From Wagnerdoeblera intermedia (GTDB taxonomy: Bacteria > Pseudomonadota > Alphaproteobacteria > Rhodobacterales > Rhodobacteraceae): 64,000 nt of DNA. The stretch lies in the NCBI RefSeq assembly GCF_042647465.1, contig NZ_JBHRVN010000004.1. One strand, written 5' to 3'. Made by a program: the position numbers and the translations under genes. Position 1 is the stretch's first letter. Each line of letters starts with the position of its first letter. The notes under the pieces are model-generated. The model saw only the letters and a program-made list of their open reading frames with translations, was not told the origin of the DNA and did not search any database. Shown piece by piece: positions 43,715-54,715 of this stretch.

Positions 43715-44275
43715 TTACTGGCCCACATTGAGGGTCCACCAGAGTTTCATGTCAGGATCCTGGAAGGCCCCGAGCCCGATACGGGTCGCGCGCGGATCCA
43801 GCAGAATCGCGCGCAGTTCCGGCTTGGCTGCCCAGGTTGCGATGGCCTGAACCTCGCTTTGATAGGTCTCAGAGACCATTTCACCAAGGAAGCTGCCCTG
43901 GAACCCGGCCTGCGCCGCGCGGTGGATCGGCGAGGAGCCGTCTTCCCCGAAGGCCCAGGCCCGCTTTTGCCGCGACATCGAGGCTGAGTGACGCTCGGCC
44001 GCGCGGTTCAGCGAGTCATCGAGCGAAACGGGGCCCAGCCCGGCCGAGCTGCGGGTGTTGTTGACCGTATCCAATGCGCGGGCGCGCACGGCGGCGATGT
44101 TCTGCGGCGTGACCGCATAGCTGCTCCAGGCGGCAGCGCCTTCTTTGTTGAGACGCGGGGCCGAGGACGAGCTCAGCTCAGCGCAGCCTGCGAGCAGCAG
44201 GGCAAGGCCCGTCAGCAGCGCGCTGCGCCGCAGGGCTGTCGGGGCAAAGGGAAGGCTTTGGGCGAGAAGGCTCAT
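43715..44275 (-). CDS. CAP-domain lipoprotein
   Basis: The 186-residue protein has a lipoprotein signal peptide (LLTGLALLLAGCAELSSSS, lipobox LAGC near residue 30) and a CAP/SCP-type domain: NTRSSAGLGPVSLDDSLNRAAERHSASMSRQKRAW, HRAAQAGFQGSFLGEMVSET and LLDPRATRIGLGAFQDPDMKLWWTLNVGQ, where the final block is the CAP signature. It is probably on the periplasmic face of a membrane. The adjacent L,D-transpeptidase (13 bases away) suggests co-transcription and a cell-envelope task. The exact activity of bacterial CAP domains is unknown. Confidence 0.9.
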   Translation of the reverse strand: MSLLAQSLPFAPTALRRSALLTGLALLLAGCAELSSSSAPRLNKEGAAAWSSYAVTPQNIAAVRARALDTVNNTRSSAGLGPVSLDDSLNRAAERHSASMSRQKRAWAFGEDGSSPIHRAAQAGFQGSFLGEMVSETYQSEVQAIATWAAKPELRAILLDPRATRIGLGAFQDPDMKLWWTLNVGQ

Positions 44276-45872
44276 CGTTCGATATTCCTGAAATCCGGCG
44301 GCACCTGGCCTGAGTAAGGGGGCTTTGGCAAGTCCTGCAGCCAAAAAATCGCGTGAGCCCGATGTGAGACGCGATTGCCCGTGATGAGGCGACGGCACGG
44401 GTCTTTGCCCTTTCCCTCAGAAGACGCGATGCGCGCCGGGAGGTTCCTGATTTCAGGCTTCCCGGTTTTCAAACGCCCCGCCTCAGGTGTGTTCGCAGAG
44501 AGGGAGATCTCTGGTCCGTTCCGGGATGAGAAAGAAGCTCTCCGTTCGGGGCGGCAAAGAGGTGAGAGCCGCGGAGGTGGGGCAGGGGGAGAGCAAAAGC
44601 TTTTTGGCAGACACTTTGAGCGGGCAGAGCATTTTATTAGGTCGAATTAGTTTTATATGCAAACTATGCATATTAAGAATGCTACTTGTATTGTAAAAAA
44701 TTGTACTTTTCTTCAAACCTCGAACGGGCGATTGGGCTGGAGTGAATGGGGCAGCCTTCCTTTCCGCGCCAAAGGGCCGGCGCGATTGCTCTCAACAGGA
44801 AGCGAGGCAGATTATCGTTCTGTTCGTTTAAGGCTGGAACGCTGACGGCAGGCACCTCGTTCGGGGTGTCTGTCGGATAGTCATAGGGTCATGGGACAAG
44901 TCGGCGCTCTGACCAGGATCTGAAGCCATCGAGCATGAAAGGCGATGGGAGCCAGACTTTGCAGGTCCTGCTCGGCTTGAAAGGCGGGTGTCTTAAGCGT
45001 CGTCCCTGCGCTGCCGGGAAATGCCTGCTTCAGTTTGTGTTGCTGGTCTGTGATGCCCGACCGACTCTCACATCCCGCATTCTTTGGCAGAATGTGAGAG
45101 ATGCGATGTCTGAAAGGGAATGGCGCGAGCAGCCGGGCTGGTCTTCAGGCGTGGCTTCGCTCCACCAATCGGCGGCCTATGGTCGATTGAGTCTGACACG
45201 CTGATTGCTTCGGTCGCTTTTGGCTGAAAATCCAAAACCTTCAGCGGCTTAGCCTGATTTTTGGCTCAGGAACCACAGCATCCCGCGTCGAGCAGAGGGG
45301 GCTCCAGATGTTCCGGGGCTGGCAGTTTGTGATCCGGGCAGCGGGGCAGGCAATTGCGTGAAAAGCGCGGCTAAGGTGTTGCTTTGAAAGATTTTTTGTC
45401 GGGCAGAGATCAGGGCCGGACGTGCCGGAATACTTTAAGCGAGCGCGACCCAAGCCAGCCCTAAATTCCTCACTACAACTTCGGGCTTCTGTCTTGATGG
45501 AGCTGTGCTCGGGTGCTGCTGCGCCATCTATTTCAAGGAGATCGGCGAGCTAAAAGCGATCTTGCCGTTTAATCTGACCGCAAAATTCTGAGCATTATAT
45601 TGTGATCATTATGATCATAAATAGATCATAATAAACGTGTGGGGTCATACCTTGAACTGTTTCCTGACAAACCGTGCTCAGCATCCAAACCGCTTAAGTT
45701 GGGGCTTAAAACCAACCTGTGATGCCTCGCGCGCCGGTACTTTTTGACAGGAGACTCCGGCCTGAGATGCACTGATCCTCCCCCAGGGGGCTGCCCTCAG
45801 CGCAGCTTGTGATGTCGGGGCAATCTCTCTGGCCACGCGGGGCCTGTTCGCGAGGCTCGGGTGGGGAATATG
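44276..45872. other. 1.6 kb gene-poor region with AT-rich islands and hairpins
   Basis: No reading frame here is recognised; those present are short, start poorly and have atypical composition. Two AT-rich islands stand out, at about 44630-44720 and 45585-45650. The first contains ATATGCA-AACTA-TGCATAT (44655-44673) and the second a palindromic GATCAT cluster. An RNA-like hairpin with G-U pairs lies at 44852-44880 (GGCAGGCACC facing GGTGTCTGTC), and another at 45065-45100 (CTCTCACAT with ATGTGAGAG). A short frame ending in IYFKEIGELKAILPFNLTAKF at about 45530-45590 looks like the tail of a lost gene, but I cannot name it. Confidence 0.5.
45603..45630. promoter_or_regulatory. Palindromic GATCAT operator-like cluster
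   Basis: TGATCAT-T-ATGATCA at 45603-45617 is a perfect 15-base palindrome, and a third half-site AGATCATA follows one helical turn later. It sits in an AT-rich island of otherwise GC-rich DNA. No regulated gene is obvious, so binding is speculative. Confidence 0.4.
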
Positions 45873-45905
45873 AAAAAGCCGGGCAGCGTGGCTGCCCGGC
45901 TTTCA
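45873..45905 (-). terminator. Terminator of carB
   Basis: AAAGCCGGGCAGC and GCTGCCCGGCTTT form a 13-pair stem with a three-base loop; read leftward it ends in TTTTTC. It lies about 22 bases past the carB stop. Confidence 0.9.
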
Positions 45906-45926
45906 GAGTGTCAGGAGATGGAGCGA

Positions 45927-49256
<3,330 letters not shown>

Positions 49257-49466
49257 GGGATCCTCTGGCGTTTCAGGCGGCAAATTGATCGGCGTTATAG
49301 GCATGGGCGGCAGGATCGCAAGTCAATAACGGGGGGAGACATGCGATTTCCCGCATCCTGCCCTGTGCAAAGCGACGCAGGGGGCCGACAGCTTGAGGAA
49401 TCGCCCGATCGCAGCTATGGCTGACCCTTTGTTGCTGCCGTTGCGGCGACCCTCCGGATGGCTTCC

Positions 49467-50819
49467 ATGACCCCCCGCATGTCCTTTCCTGCGCATGTCC
49501 GCGCGCTTTTGATTCTTGCGCTGCCACTGATCGGCAGCCACGTGGCTCAGGTGATCCTGCATGTCACCAATACCGTCATGCTCGGCTGGTACAGCGTCGA
49601 GGCTCTGGCGGGCGGGGTGCTGGGGGCCTCGACCTTCTTCATCATGTTCCTGCTCGGCGCGGGCTTTGCCGCCGCCGTCATGCCGCTTGCCGCAGAGGCG
49701 CTCGGCCGGGGGGATGAAACACAGGTGCGCCGCGCCACCCGGATGGGCATGTGGCTCTCCATCGGCTTTTCGGTGCTGATCTACCCGGTCTTCTGGTTCT
49801 CCTATGAGATCCTGATGCTGCTCGGTCAGAAACATGAGGTGGCGCAGAACGCCCAGGCCTTCATGCGGGTGACGGGCCTGGGCATGGCCCCTGCGCTGCT
49901 GGTCATGGTCATGAAAAGCTTTCTCGCGGCCCAGGGGCGCGCGCAGATCGTGCTCTGGGTTACGGTGGCGGCGGCCTTTGTGAACGCCGGGCTGAACTGG
50001 CTCTTCATCTTCGGCAACTACGGACTGCCGGAGCTGGGCATCCAGGGCGCCGCGCTTTCCTCCGTTACGGTGCAAAGCCTCAGCTTCCTTGCGATCGCCC
50101 TCTGGGCGGGCTTCCACTCGAAGATCCGCCACTTCAAACTCTTTCAGCGCTTCTGGCGGGCCGATCCCGGCGCGCTCAGCCAGGTGTTCCGGCTTGGCTG
50201 GCCCATCGGTTTCACCTCTCTGATGGAGGGGGGGCTTTTCAATGCCGCGGCCCTGATGATGGGCTGGATCGGCACGGTTGAGCTTGCCGCCCATGGTATC
50301 GCGCTGGAGATCACCTCGCTCACCTTCATGATCCACGTGGGCCTTGCCAATGCAGCCACGGTGCGAGTCGGCCTGGCCCAGGGGGCAGGCGATGCCCGGG
50401 CGCTGCGCGACGGCGCCTGGACCGCCCTGGCGGTCAGCCAGAGCATCGGTCTGTTCATCATCGCGGCTTTCCTGATTTTCCCCGAACTGCTCATTGGCCT
50501 CTTTCTCGATGAGGCCAATCCCCGCGCGGCTGAAATCATCGCCTATGGCTCGGTCCTGCTGATGATGTCGGCCCTCTTCCAGGTGGCTGATGCCGCACAG
50601 GCCGTCTCATTGGGTCTTTTGCGCGGGATCCAGGACACAAGGGTGCCGATGTATATCGCCGCCATCACCTATTGGGGCATCGGCATTCCGGCCAGCTATC
50701 TTCTGGCCTTTAAAGCCGGCCTGGGCGGCCCGGGTATCTGGCTCGGCCTCGTGATCGGCCTCTCGCTCACCGCCGTCTGCCTGATCTGGCGCTTTCGCAA
50801 AAGCGCCCCCCGCCCCTGA
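49467..50819 (+). CDS. MATE-family efflux transporter
   Basis: The 450-residue protein has twelve predicted membrane helices in two similar halves. Typical MATE stretches are LALPLIGSHVAQVILHVTNTVMLGWYSVEALAGG, LGMAPALLVMVMKSFLAAQGRAQ, FNAGLNW-like VNAGLNWLFIFG, and GWPIGFTSLMEGGLFNAAALMMGWIGTVELAAHGIA in the second half. These proteins export drugs or cationic metabolites using sodium or protons. The ATG at 49467 follows GGATGG; an ATG at 49458 is the alternative. It is divergent from carB, and a terminator follows. Confidence 0.93.
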   Translation: MTPRMSFPAHVRALLILALPLIGSHVAQVILHVTNTVMLGWYSVEALAGGVLGASTFFIMFLLGAGFAAAVMPLAAEALGRGDETQVRRATRMGMWLSIGFSVLIYPVFWFSYEILMLLGQKHEVAQNAQAFMRVTGLGMAPALLVMVMKSFLAAQGRAQIVLWVTVAAAFVNAGLNWLFIFGNYGLPELGIQGAALSSVTVQSLSFLAIALWAGFHSKIRHFKLFQRFWRADPGALSQVFRLGWPIGFTSLMEGGLFNAAALMMGWIGTVELAAHGIALEITSLTFMIHVGLANAATVRVGLAQGAGDARALRDGAWTALAVSQSIGLFIIAAFLIFPELLIGLFLDEANPRAAEIIAYGSVLLMMSALFQVADAAQAVSLGLLRGIQDTRVPMYIAAITYWGIGIPASYLLAFKAGLGGPGIWLGLVIGLSLTAVCLIWRFRKSAPRP

Positions 50820-50839
50820 GGTCCAAAACCCCTGACAGC

Positions 50840-50872
50840 AAAGGGCCGCCTGAGATGTTTTCCCGGGCGGCC
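50840..50872 (+). terminator. Terminator of the MATE gene
   Basis: AAAGGGCCGCC pairs with GGCGGCCCTTT around a loop of about 15 bases (stem ends at 50876). It runs directly into the 22-nt motif, whose TTTGGCTTTTCTT acts as a T-rich tail. Confidence 0.8.
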
Positions 50873-50894
50873 CTTTGGCTTTTCTTAAATACTC
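50873..50894 (-). repeat. 22-nt extragenic motif, copy 2
   Basis: On the minus strand it reads GAGTATTTAAG-AAAAGCCAAAG, identical to copy 3 at 61938-61959. It follows the MATE terminator stem and precedes the convergent SDR gene. Confidence 0.75.
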
Positions 50895-50915
50895 AATCTG
50901 CCCCCCCGCGCCGCC

Positions 50916-51653
50916 TCAGCCCCGGCCGATGAGGGGCATGGTGGTCGCCATCAGCGTGGTCCATTGCGCATTGGCTTCCGCCGGCAGGGCGGCGAGATGC
51001 GCCACGGTCGCGGCCACGGTCGACAGCTCCATCATCGGCGTTTCTTCCGCCGCCGGATCCGCCGCTTTCATCCGCTCAACATGGGCCTTCAGCAACTCCG
51101 TGCGCGCATTGCCGATATCAATCTGCCCCACAGCGATGCGAAACTCCCGCCCGTCAAGCGACAGCTGTTTCGTCAGCCCCGTCACGGCATGTTTGGTCGT
51201 GGTATAACAGACCGAGCCCCAGCGCGGCGACTGCGCCGCCACCGAGCCATTGTTCAGAATCCGCCCGCCCATCGGCACCTGACGGCGCATGATCGAAAAG
51301 GCCTCGCGGGCGCAGTAAAACATCCCCGTCTGATTGACCGCTACCGAGCGCAGCCAGTCGTCCGGGTCGATCTCATCAATCAAGCCGGCCGGGGTGAAAA
51401 TCCCGGCATTGTTGAACAGAAAATCCAGCCGCCCGAACTGCGCCACCGTCTCGCGGAAAGCGGCCTTCACCTGTTCGGCATCCGTTACATCGCAGACCAG
51501 CGGCAGCGCCCCGGCCCGGCCGCCCGCCACTTCCGCCAGCCTCTCCCCGCGCCGCGCCAGAAGGGCCACCTGCCAGCCCTCGCTCAGCAGGCGTTGCGCG
51601 ACGGCGGCTCCGATCCCGTCAGAGGCGCCGGTCACAATCGCGCTGCGGCTCAT
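50916..51653 (-). CDS. SDR-family oxidoreductase
   Basis: The 245-residue protein is a classical short-chain dehydrogenase/reductase: cofactor motif VTGASDGIGAAVAQRLL near residue 8, CDVTDAE, FLFNNAGIFTP, and the catalytic Ser (ILNNGSVAAQ) with YTTTK in CYTTTKHAVTGLTKQLS. It uses NAD(P) to oxidise or reduce an unknown alcohol or ketone. The stop lies next to copy 2 of the 22-nt motif. It starts one base after the RAM-domain gene stop, so the two are one transcript. Confidence 0.92.
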   Translation of the reverse strand: MSRSAIVTGASDGIGAAVAQRLLSEGWQVALLARRGERLAEVAGGRAGALPLVCDVTDAEQVKAAFRETVAQFGRLDFLFNNAGIFTPAGLIDEIDPDDWLRSVAVNQTGMFYCAREAFSIMRRQVPMGGRILNNGSVAAQSPRWGSVCYTTTKHAVTGLTKQLSLDGREFRIAVGQIDIGNARTELLKAHVERMKAADPAAEETPMMELSTVAATVAHLAALPAEANAQWTTLMATTMPLIGRG

Positions 51654-51654
51654 C

Positions 51655-51891
51655 TCAGAAAGCCTTGAAGGTCATCGTGGTCAGCGTGCGCACGATCCCC
51701 GGAATGTCAAAGAGCGCGCGGGACAGGAAATGCCCCACATCTTCGCCCTCTGGAATGTAAACCTTTGCGATCAGGTCATATTCCCCGGAGGTCGAGTAAA
51801 GCTCCGAGACGACCTCGCGGTCCCAGATGGCGCTGGCCACCTCATAGGTCTTACCTGGCTGGCAGCGGAACTGAACAAAAACAGCGGTCAT
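51655..51891 (-). CDS. Stand-alone Lrp/AsnC ligand-binding (RAM) domain protein
   Basis: The 78-residue protein is only the ligand-binding half of an Lrp/AsnC regulator: TAVFVQFRCQPGKTYEVASAIWDREVVSELYSTSGEYDLIAKVYI, then HFLSRALFDIPGIVRTLTTMTFKAF. There is no helix-turn-helix, as in other SMLA-type proteins. It may sense an amino acid, partner with a full Lrp protein or act as a small enzyme cofactor. I chose the ATG at 51891; an ATG at 51897 is equally possible. It is directly coupled to the SDR gene. Confidence 0.88.
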   Translation of the reverse strand: MTAVFVQFRCQPGKTYEVASAIWDREVVSELYSTSGEYDLIAKVYIPEGEDVGHFLSRALFDIPGIVRTLTTMTFKAF

Positions 51892-52036
51892 CAGCATCTC
51901 CCTCACGATCGCCGCCAGAATAGGCGGGGGGCGCGTGAAGGGGAAGGCCTGCAAAGAGAGTATCGCCGGGGGGGCGTGGTTACTCTCTGTTAAGAAGCAT
52001 TTGCCACAGTATCTCCTGAGAGGGCAGGGGAATCAT

Positions 52037-52375
52037 ATGCAGATCAGCTGTGAAGAAACGGGCGGAACCATGGTGGCGCGGGTCTGCGAAGACCGCGTCG
52101 ACGCCGCTGTCGCCATCCATTTTAAAGAGCGGATGCGTGAGATTTTTCAAAAGCCGTCCGAGCGGATTGTTCTGGACATGTCGCGGGTGGATTTCCTCGA
52201 CAGCAGCGGTCTCGGGGCGGTGGTGGCGGTCATGAAACTCGCCGGACCTGAGCGGCGTCTTGAACTCGCCGCTCTGACCCCCACGGTCGAAAAGGTGTTT
52301 CGCCTGACCCGCATGGATCAGGTCTTCACCATTCACGCTGAGGTGCCGCAGGCAGGGGGGGACGATGGCCGGTGA
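52037..52375 (+). CDS. STAS-domain anti-sigma-factor antagonist
   Basis: The 112-residue protein is a single STAS domain of the RsbV/SpoIIAA type. The phosphorylatable serine is in VDFLDSSGLGAVVAVMKLAG near residue 58, and the first strands (CEETGGTMVARVCEDRVDAAVAIHFKERMR) fit the fold. Such proteins bind and release an anti-sigma kinase depending on phosphorylation. It overlaps the following kinase gene by 11 bases, so the two form a partner-switching module. GGCAGGGG precedes the ATG. The frame is open upstream but unlikely to be used. Confidence 0.92.
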   Translation: MQISCEETGGTMVARVCEDRVDAAVAIHFKERMREIFQKPSERIVLDMSRVDFLDSSGLGAVVAVMKLAGPERRLELAALTPTVEKVFRLTRMDQVFTIHAEVPQAGGDDGR

Positions 52376-52826
52376 TCCCGTTCAGGAATTTCAGGGCCTG
52401 CGCCGCGTCATCGCGGCCGATCCCTTTGAGGTGCGCCGCACTCTGCAGGAACTGCCCGGCGCGATTGCCGGGGTCGCGCTGCACGAAGATCTTCGCGTCG
52501 CGCTGGAGATCGTGCTGGCTGAGGTGCTGAACAATATTGTCGAGCATGGCTATGAGGGGCAGGGCGGTGACATTGAACTTTCGGTGCTGCCGCTCGACCG
52601 GGGGGTGATGTGTCTTGTCACCGACAAGGGCCGCCCGCTGCCCGATGGCCGCCTGCCTGAGGGGCGTCTGCCTGACCTGCCTGCACAGCCTGCCGGTCTG
52701 GATGGTCTGCCGGAGGGGGGCTTCGGATGGCACATGATCCGGGCCCTTGCCTCAGACATCCGTTTCGACCGGGTCAGGGGGGCCAATCAACTGCGATTTT
52801 GCCTGCGTCCTGAGGCAGCGGCGTGA
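52365..52826 (+). CDS. RsbW-like anti-sigma kinase (HATPase_c)
   Basis: The 153-residue protein is a GHKL ATPase of the RsbW/SpoIIAB class. The N-box is ALEIVLAEVLNNIVEHGYEG near residue 50, the G1-box is LVTDKGRPLPDG, and the G2 region is EGGFGWHMIRALASDIRFDRV. It should bind a sigma factor or other partner and phosphorylate the STAS protein. The linker contains a short repeat (GRLPEGRLPDLPAQPAG) of uncertain role. No sigma factor or PP2C phosphatase is nearby, so the target is elsewhere or of another kind. Confidence 0.92.
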   Translation: MAGDPVQEFQGLRRVIAADPFEVRRTLQELPGAIAGVALHEDLRVALEIVLAEVLNNIVEHGYEGQGGDIELSVLPLDRGVMCLVTDKGRPLPDGRLPEGRLPDLPAQPAGLDGLPEGGFGWHMIRALASDIRFDRVRGANQLRFCLRPEAAA

Positions 52827-53589
52827 CATGCGGCACACTCCCGCCGCCTGTTACGGCCTTTGCCGAGAGATCGTGTGACACTTTCCGGCCGCCGGCGTTC
52901 CCCGCGCCCCTTGTCATTTCCCTCTGCCAGAGAGCGTTATGCGGAACGCTCTGTCTCTATGATGTGTTAGCCCCAAGCCAGGGCTCTGGCGAAAGGCTGC
53001 GGCCCTTTTTCGGCCCGTGCTGTCACCGTGTCGCCAGAGAGGGAATGAACGAACTCTCCCTCTGGACTTTGGCCTCTGCCGCCCCGCCTCACAGTGAAAA
53101 CCTGAATCCCGCCCCGGGGGGCACCCACCCGAACAGGCTCTGTGAAAGGCATTCGCCTTCAAGGGCGACCGCGCGATTTTTAAACAAGGGATACGCCGCG
53201 CGGGGCAATCGGTCAGGCCCCTGACTGAGGGAGTGGGGTCACGCCCGGCCCCCTGAAGGCCCGGGCAGTCTGCCATCCCTTTGATCGCCTTCCGGATGTC
53301 ATCAGGGCGCAGCTATACCTGCACCCGCGTAGCAGCATCTCAGATGCGGGCAGGAGTGCCATAGCCGCCCGCCCCTCAGCCAATATCGACCTGCTGACGG
53401 GGGGCGTTGATGGGCCCTGCGCTCAGGCGGCAGCGGTGGCGGGCAGAACCTTGCTCCTGATCTCCCCTTTGCCCGGGGGCTCTGCGAGGGCGTTGATCTG
53501 TCTTTCCCAAAAGCGACAGCCTTCATCCGGCCCTGGCCTGACGGGGGCAGCGGCATCTTGTCACCGTCTGGTCATCCGCTATGCTGTCT
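52827..53589. other. 763-base gap with several inverted repeats
   Basis: No convincing gene is present. Short stems cluster in 52920-53085: AGAGCGTT with AACGCTCT (about 52926-52951), CTCTGGCGA at 52984-52992 with TCGCCAGAG at 53031-53039, and AGAGGGA with TCCCTCT beyond. This may be a small RNA, a folded 3' region of the STAS/RsbW transcript, or decayed sequence. A 133-codon frame starting inside the kinase stop has an odd composition and is not supported. Confidence 0.5.
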
Positions 53590-53679
53590 GTACCTCGGGG
53601 TGTCAGGCTGGTCCTGGCTGAGATGCAGTTGCGAACCCGTTGAACCTGAACCGGCTCATACCGGCGGAGGGAAGGTGCA
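53590..53679 (+). promoter_or_regulatory. TPP riboswitch (THI element)
   Basis: The conserved blocks are in order: CTCGGGGTG, GGCTGAGATG, AACCCGTTGAACCTGA-CCGG and ATACCGGCGGAGGGAA. Outer pairing GTACCT/AAGGTGC closes it. It lies 46 bases before the thiB start, whose AAGGAGG at 53714 may be masked when TPP binds, giving translational control of thiBPQ. Confidence 0.95.
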
Positions 53680-53725
53680 TCGGGCCTGCCGGCGCTGCTT
53701 TCTCCGCTGTCACAAGGAGGCAAGG

Positions 53726-54715
53726 ATGAAAGCCCTTATCTGTGCAGCTTCACTTCTCACCCTGACCGCCGGTGCGGCGCTGGCGCAAAAGCCGGTGTTG
53801 ACCGTGCTGACCTATGACAGTTTCGCGGCGGACTGGGGGCCGGGGCCCATTGTCGAGAAAGCCTTTGAGGCGCAGTGCGGCTGTGATCTGCGCTTTCTGC
53901 CCGGCGGCGACGGCGCGGCTGTTCTGGCACGCCTGCGGCTGGAAGGCGCGCGCTCAGAAGCTGATGTGGTTCTGGGGCTTGATACCGCACTGACGGCCCA
54001 GGCCGCCGCAACCGGGCTTTTTGTGCCCCATGGGCAGGCCGCCGCCCCCGATCTGCCGGTGCCTTTTGAAGACCCGCTGTTTCTGCCCTTCGACTGGGGC
54101 TGGTTTGCCTTTAACTATGACAAAACCCGCCTGCCCGGCCCGCCGGCCTCTTTCGAAGAGCTTGCTGCTTCGGATCTGAAAGTGGTGATCCAGGACCCGC
54201 GTTCCTCGACGCCTGGTCTGGGGCTGGTGATGTGGGTGAAGGCCGCCTACGGCGCGCGGGCGGCAGAGATCTGGGAGGGGCTGTCGGATAATATTCTGAC
54301 CGTGACCCCCGGCTGGTCAGAGGCCTATGATCTCTTCCTGAAGGGAGAGGCGGATATGGTGCTGTCCTATTCCACCTCGCCCGCCTATCACCTGATCGCT
54401 GAGAAAGACGACAGCAAGGCGGCGGCGGAGTTCGCCGAAGGCCATTACATGCAGATCGAAGTGGCGGGCATGCTGAAATCTGCCCGTGAGCCCGGGCTTG
54501 CGCAGCAGTTCATGGCATTTCTGCTGAGCAGCGAGTTCCAGGCGGCAATCCCTGAGACCAACTGGATGTATCCCGCCAAAATCCCCGCAGAGGGGCTGCC
54601 TGCCGGGTTTGAGACCCTGATGAAGCCGGAAAAATCCCTACTGTTCAGCGCGGATGAAGCGGCAGCGATACGGTCTGATGCGGTGGATGAATGGCGCAGC
54701 GCGCTGTCAAAATAA
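53726..54715 (+). CDS. thiB: Thiamine ABC transporter, periplasmic binding protein
   Basis: ThiB binds thiamine or its phosphates in the periplasm. The 329-residue protein has a signal peptide (ALICAASLLTLTAGAALAQ), then TVLTYDSFAADWGPGPIVEKAFEAQCGCDLRFLPGGDGAAVLARL, FDWGWFAFNYDKT and QDPRSSTPGLGLVMWVKAAYG, close to known ThiB proteins. It is first in the operon, behind the TPP riboswitch, and its last 25 bases overlap thiP. The ATG at 53726 has AAGGAGG upstream. The same frame is open into the riboswitch but is not translated there. Confidence 0.96.
   Translation: MKALICAASLLTLTAGAALAQKPVLTVLTYDSFAADWGPGPIVEKAFEAQCGCDLRFLPGGDGAAVLARLRLEGARSEADVVLGLDTALTAQAAATGLFVPHGQAAAPDLPVPFEDPLFLPFDWGWFAFNYDKTRLPGPPASFEELAASDLKVVIQDPRSSTPGLGLVMWVKAAYGARAAEIWEGLSDNILTVTPGWSEAYDLFLKGEADMVLSYSTSPAYHLIAEKDDSKAAAEFAEGHYMQIEVAGMLKSAREPGLAQQFMAFLLSSEFQAAIPETNWMYPAKIPAEGLPAGFETLMKPEKSLLFSADEAAAIRSDAVDEWRSALSK

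Noticed and set aside
44483..44716. 77-codon AT-rich leftward frame starting MKKSTIFYNTSS
   Set aside because: It needs a TTG start without a ribosome site, and its second half is GC-rich and random in character.
44935..45204. 89-codon frame in the gene desert
   Set aside because: No ribosome site, no family resemblance, and it contains the 45065-45100 hairpin.
52823..53224. 133-codon frame after the RsbW-like gene
   Set aside because: It begins at a GTG inside the previous stop, is rich in Cys and Pro, and has no recognisable domain; the DNA contains RNA-like stems instead.
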